Shown here: piece by piece, positions 59,099 to 64,000 of the stretch
Numbering within the stretch: position 1 is the stretch's first letter
Layout of the letters: each line of letters starts with the position of its first letter
Source: Nymphalis io
Taxonomy: Eukaryota > Arthropoda > Insecta > Lepidoptera > Nymphalidae
NCBI RefSeq assembly: GCF_905147045.1
Contig: NC_065905.1
Location: 6,882,001-6,946,000, forward strand
Direction: 5' to 3'
Length of the DNA stretch: 64,000 nucleotides
Notes under the pieces: generated by a model
Database searches by the model: none
What the model was told of the DNA's origin: nothing
The model's input: the letters and a program-made list of their open reading frames with translations, nothing else
Position numbers and translations under genes: made by a program

Positions 59099-59389
59099 AA
59101 AAGCCGAGATGGCCCAGTGGTAATAGCGCGTGAATCTTAACCGATGATCGTAGGTTCAAGCCCGGGCAAGTACCACTGAATTTTCATGTGCTTAATTTGT
59201 GATTATAATTAATCTTATGCTTGACGGTGAAGGATACCTGCATGTGTCAAATTTCACTGAAAATCAGCCACATGTGTGTTCTACCAACCCGCATTGGAGC
59301 AGCGTGGTGGAACAAGCTCCAAAACTTTCTCCTCAAAAAAGGGAGAGGAGGTCTTAGCCCAGCAGTGGGACATTCATAGACTGTTACTG
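59099..59389 (+). mobile_element. SINE-A copy A16
   Basis: Near full length (agccgagatggcccagtggt, gttcaagcccgggc, to tagactgttactg). An 11-bp repeat, ttgataaagat, abuts its 3' end at 59390-59400. Its partner is at 59065-59075, leaving about 25 bases between it and the SINE head. Confidence 0.8.
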
Positions 59390-59400
59390 TTGATAAAGAT

Positions 59401-61067
59401 ATGCGTTCACGCCTCATTCATCAGATGAATAAAGCATACAACAGTTAAATATAACAAAATGAAACACAATATTAAATTAAAACAAATCCTATTAAGATAA
59501 TGATTAATTGAAGTAGATATATCCATATGTAGTGGTAATCGTTTGTATATACGCCGATATATAATACAAGCTGAGATGACAGATATAACCAAAAGTTGTA
59601 AGATTTATCATGTATGCTCGATGGTGTGGAAAAACCCCCACGAGTCGAATGAAATTCTAATTGATGAAGTTTTGTTGTTTTTTACAAATGATTTAAATGC
59701 CTTGGTTAATACATTGGCAAATACCAAGGGTTGGAGGTTATCACTAACCATAATTTGCATATCATATTCCCTACTTTTATTATATATTAAACTAAACATA
59801 TAACTACATTTACGGCTTTACCTATTTACGATGTTTAGGCGGCGCTTAGTTAAACAATGCAGATCTTTTTTTTTCAAACGTCAAACGAATGATGCTCGCT
59901 AAACAGCCCTTATAAGTGAGATCGTTATTTATAAATTATCAATAAATCAAACGATTATTTGATAGATACAATTTATCTTCAGTCATTAATATGTTGTTAA
60001 TCTGATAACAATATTTTTTTTGAATTTAGAACCACCTTGGTATCACTTGTCACTGATGTAAATGATTGTACGAACTTCATGTAGCACCGTGCTGCCATCT
60101 ATTAAATTGAACAATTAACGGAAACTCATTGCCGATAATACTATTTATTGAAAATTTATTGTCTCTTCTATTCTTACGATACGTTATAATGAACTTCTAA
60201 CCAATTATTGCAAAACCGATAAATAATTTTATTAAAGGGGAACTGTCAAAGTCTTATATATAAAAAAGTATTATATATTAAAAAAACTCATAATTGGAAA
60301 TGATTTCGATTGGTCAGGATAAACGCATATATAATACTTTTTAATTATTAAATTGAAAATTTTCTGTCATGTTCTTAGTTTTTTTTGGAAATTTATGTAT
60401 AAGAAAATAATAGAAATAATTTTTTCGATTCGATTTTCGTATTAGAAATTGGCGAATACTCATTTTTCGGTTACAATCAGCTTAATTGATACATAATTAT
60501 GTATTTACAAGTTAGATTTTGAAGTTGAATTAAAATAGGCTATTGAAATTAATAATTAAATAATACACTCTATGTAAGCAAGTATATGGCGGAGTGGCCA
60601 TATTTTTAATGGTATGAATCCTTATAAATATTTGTTCATAATATCCTAAGCTTGAAAATATAATGAATTATTTTAAAGTTTATATTGCAGGTTAAAAACA
60701 CTTTCTATGTGAAATTTTTAAACTTTCCAGCAAATTTACAAATGAAACTTCTTCAAAATCAGAGAGAATTTAAATCTAAGTTATTTAGACTTTAATTTAT
60801 CTTCTAACTAAAATTTCCTTTTTCTGTGTCATTTTAGCAAATAGAAGAGAGAAATGTCCGATAGTCCGTTATATTTCTAGACTCAATTAAAATCTGTTTG
60901 CGCTCTCTGCAATCGAAGTGAGATGAAATTTCCTGCATCAGCTTCTTGTTACTGTATTTCAAATTCGATGACTCATTTTGTATTTTTTATTGAGAGCGGA
61001 AGAGTAGACTGAATTGTAAGGTAAGTGATAGTAATACTTTAAATTTAATTAATCTTAATATTTATGC
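59401..61067. other. AT-rich DNA, nothing recognised
   Basis: Overlapping short frames on both strands at 59543-59803 have no domain I recognise. Confidence 0.5.
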
Positions 61068-61355
61068 CCACTGGTGGTAGGGCTTAGTGCAAGCTCGTTT
61101 GGGTAGGTACCACCTACTCATCAGATATTCTACCGCAAAACAGCAGTACTTGGTATTGTTGTGCTCCGGTTTGAAGGGTGAGTGAGCTAGTGTAATTGCA
61201 GGTACAAGGGACATAACATCTTCGTTCTCAAAGTTGGTGGCATTGGCGATGTAAGCGATGGTTAACATTTCTTACAGTGCCAATGTCTATGAGCGTTGGT
61301 GACCACTTATCATCAGATGGCCCATATGCTCGTCCACCTATATTCTATAAAAAAA
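61068..61355 (+). repeat. Repeat B copy B16, full length
   Basis: From cactggtggtagggcttag through gttgtgctccggtttgaag and ggtgaccacttatcatcag, to ttctataaaaaaa. Intact order, few changes. Confidence 0.85.
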
Positions 61356-62981
61356 TATGACGATTGAAACATGCTTGTATGATCTTACACTATACCTATT
61401 TAAATATATTTAATAACCTCGTATTTGCAAGTTAGACTCATTTGCAGTAAGTCATATAATCCCAAGTATAAAACCGGTTTTAATTGTTAAATAGAACGAA
61501 TTTTACTCTATTCCAATCGAATATGTAAAATATATAAAATTCGAAGAAGGAGTAAAGATAAACCGAATATTTACATATTCGATGCTATTTGTTAATAGCT
61601 CTGCTGTGTTATGCACTATAACAGTTTTTGACTAATTTACCTTCATTTATAATATAGTACTATTTTCACTGACTTGGTCAAAGTGAAATCATCTCATGTC
61701 GTATATACGTATGTATATACTTATAAATACTTTAATTTTACTTCCTCAGTTCCGATTAGAACTTGGCAGAAATTCAAAACAATTTTTTTTCGCGAATCCG
61801 TATAGAATATCATCGATTATTCAAGATCTCGATCAAGATATCGCATCAATTCGATTAAAAGTTTTTTATTTGTTTCTAAACCTCTTTTAGTCGTAATATG
61901 TTTGTAAGGCTAAACGTCGATTGCACCGATACAATATATGATTTTTTAGTAGATAAACATTGTCTGCTGGTAAGCACTTATGGATAATGCAATTTAGAGT
62001 CTACCACCAAAAATAGTTCATTATATTTATATATATTTGTTAATTATATTTTTGTAATTTATTTGAGACTTGCTATCTTTTCAGGCAATGCACAGTTAGA
62101 ATAAGTCTACATTTTATATCGAAGGACAAACATAAAAAGACAAATAATATCTTTTTTTGGGCCAGGTACTCTCGCAGGGGTTCGTCTTGTCTGTATATAT
62201 TTGTATATACGGGTATCAGTGGTTATTGCGATCGGTTAAACGGCATATAAGTTGACATGCTGCAGCGCCATGTCGCTGCGATTTATAAAAAAGGATTCTA
62301 TAAAAACCATCTCCATTCAAGTTTCATGAATGTGCCAAATTTAATGGTGATCGCTCAAACAGTGTCGAAGTCTATTCATCTCCTAGATATCCCAACATGC
62401 ACTTTTGTACGAATAGTTTTATATATGTTAAGTAATAAGAAAAAAACTAAAAGTGAAAAGAGGTTACTTACCACACGTACATGCGTATACTTACAGATGT
62501 ACAAATGTAATACGTATAAATATGTATTAGTAATTCAATTTGTTATTAAATACGTTTCGTTGAAAATGCAATATTATATCCTTAGGGATATAATATTGCA
62601 TATAATTAATAACTCTGTTAGCAGAGTCAATTTAAAATGAACAAACAAATTTAAATGTTGTTTAAAGAATAATCTGTTTATATATTATGTGCGTATATTA
62701 TATAAAACCTATCACAATATTTGAAATAAATAGTTTTTATTTATTTTTATTCATTGAAATATTAATTCATCTGTAAATATAACAAAAATGTTAATAATTA
62801 ACAAAATTCACTACGTTTTTATAGAAATAGTATCGTTCTAGAATTAATATGTATAGGCACATTTCCTTATTATTATATTCCCTTATCCCTAATTTGACAA
62901 TTAATAAGTAAGTGTAATGCTTCTGTTGAATAAAAGATTTAGATTTTGTATGATTGATTAAATATTATCAAAATAATTCCA
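61356..62981. other. AT-rich DNA with one hairpin
   Basis: A 16-bp-arm perfect inverted repeat with a TTAG loop lies at 62566-62601 (arm starts atgcaatattatatcc), at the end of a 127-codon frame (62257-62640) of no recognisable family. No other feature. Confidence 0.45.
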
Positions 62982-63262
62982 AAAGCCGAGATGACCCAGT
63001 GGTAAGAACGGGTGAATCTTAACTGATGATCGTGGGTTCAAGCACCACTGAATTTTCATGTGCCTAATTTGTGGTTATAATTCATCTCGTGCTTGACGGT
63101 GAAGGAAAACATCGCGAGTAAACCTGCATGTGTCTAATTTCACTGAAATTCTGCCACATCTGATCCCGCATTGGAGCAGCGTGGTGGAATAAGCTCCAAA
63201 CCTTCTCCTCAAAAATGGAGAGGAGGCCTTAGCCTAGCTATGGGACATTCACAGGCTGTTAT
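62982..63262 (+). mobile_element. SINE-A copy A17, B box damaged
   Basis: Head agccgagatgacccagtggt is present. The B-box region reads gggttcaagcaccactg, lacking the usual cccgggc. Full body to caggctgttata. No target-site duplication seen. Confidence 0.8.
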
Positions 63263-64000
63263 AGTAAGTCCAATAGCTTCAACATATATTATATATATCC
63301 TACAAATACCGGATGCTATTTTTACGTCCAAATATCGATATATGTATATTTTGTCTTTACAGCTCAAGAAGAAAGTTTCAGTTTAGAAATAATTTGATTT
63401 TGAGTAGTTTAAATTTTCTGTAGATGGGAAATATTAATAATACTTTTAAAATAGGTAAGACAGTAATTAAATATATACACATAACAATAAATAATAAACC
63501 ATTGCTTAATTAAAGAAAAACAAATGTAATAACAATAAAGAAAAAATATGAATAATATGTCGGCAACTGTGATGTGTCCCAAATCGGTGTACCCGTTCAG
63601 CTTTCAATTTAGGCCTCAAAATCAAACACGAAAATAAATAAATATAATACGCTAAAAAAACTTATAAAATTAATATTTCAGTTCTACAAAAAAATCTTAA
63701 CTAATATTTTAAATAAGCGAATTTGTTTATTTGTTTGCATGTTACGCTTTAACCCATTAACTTCTCAAACGATCATCATGTAATATTGCATACAAGTTAT
63801 CAGGTAAACATAAATGGACATAGAGTACCTAACACAGAAGAAATCACAGGCAGAAACTGGTTTTATTATTATATTTAAAAGTTATGTACAAATTGAAGTG
63901 GAATAATTTAACTTATTCAAGAGGAACGAAGCCGCAACAAATGACTTGTAGTGTCTGAGACACCAGTGATTAATTAAAGTAACAAAAATTTTAAGCCAAT
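63263..64000. other. AT-rich DNA, nothing recognised
   Basis: No feature seen to the end of the window. Confidence 0.5.

Noticed and set aside
62257..62640. A 127-codon frame as a host gene
   Set aside because: It is AT-biased and lysine/isoleucine-rich, with no motif and no splice signals noted. The length is plausible by chance in 64 kb.
1..64000. CRISPR arrays, bacterial operons or prophage
   Set aside because: No regularly spaced repeats, no ribosome-binding sites and no dense coding. All evidence points to animal nuclear DNA.

Overview
The window looks like non-coding DNA from a lepidopteran, probably a butterfly. It is AT-rich by eye and I find no convincing host gene. The only long reading frames belong to decayed non-LTR retrotransposons. 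What is readable is a dense mosaic of short interspersed elements (SINEs) and LINE fragments. The most abundant SINE resembles the Metulj family of nymphalid butterflies; that name is from memory of the family and was not searched. An intergenic region or the inside of a large intron fits equally well.

Repeat families, labelled here for convenience. Family A: tRNA-headed SINE of about 300 bp whose 3' end matches the 3' end of an RTE-type LINE also present here. Family B: about 290 bp repeat ending in a short A-tract, whose last 55 or so bases match the 3' end of a jockey/CR1-like LINE (family F). Family C: an older tRNA-headed SINE. Family D: GC-rich 3' ends of one or two LINEs. Family E: a second tRNA-headed SINE with a glutamate-like anticodon loop. 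RTE and F are the two LINEs with substantial coding remains.

Layout. 1-5.3 kb: a C copy, an F tail, an RTE copy inserted into a D fragment, and a B copy interrupted by an A copy. 5.3-14 kb: AT-rich DNA, C copies, a frameshifted jockey-type RT remnant ending in (TA)n, A and B copies. 14-28 kb: scattered A, B, C and E copies, a promoter- or LTR-like cluster near 21.2 kb, a 5'-truncated LINE at 23.05 kb and a hAT-like remnant at 23.9 kb. 28-42 kb: the densest part, with seven B copies between 33.99 and 42.14 kb, an A insertion whose 5' half is inverted, the F element with a 508-codon RT frame, and a large inverted repeat of about 360 bp arms around a 1.7 kb loop. 42-64 kb: D2, a second RTE end, a third F end carrying a perfect hairpin, a tandem duplication of about 410-430 bp at 55.1-55.9 kb, and further A and B copies.

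How the parts relate. Several insertions have target-site duplications readable by eye (8-14 bp), which gives relative ages: A1 is younger than B1, A9 younger than B7, the RTE copy younger than D1. The two shared 3' tails suggest two separate SINE/LINE partnerships side by side: A mobilised by RTE, B by an F-type LINE. Neither LINE copy here looks able to supply activity: the RTE has lost both key RT aspartates, and F lacks its 5' part. I do not see a new gene system. The most unusual observations concern how the repeats were made and rearranged.
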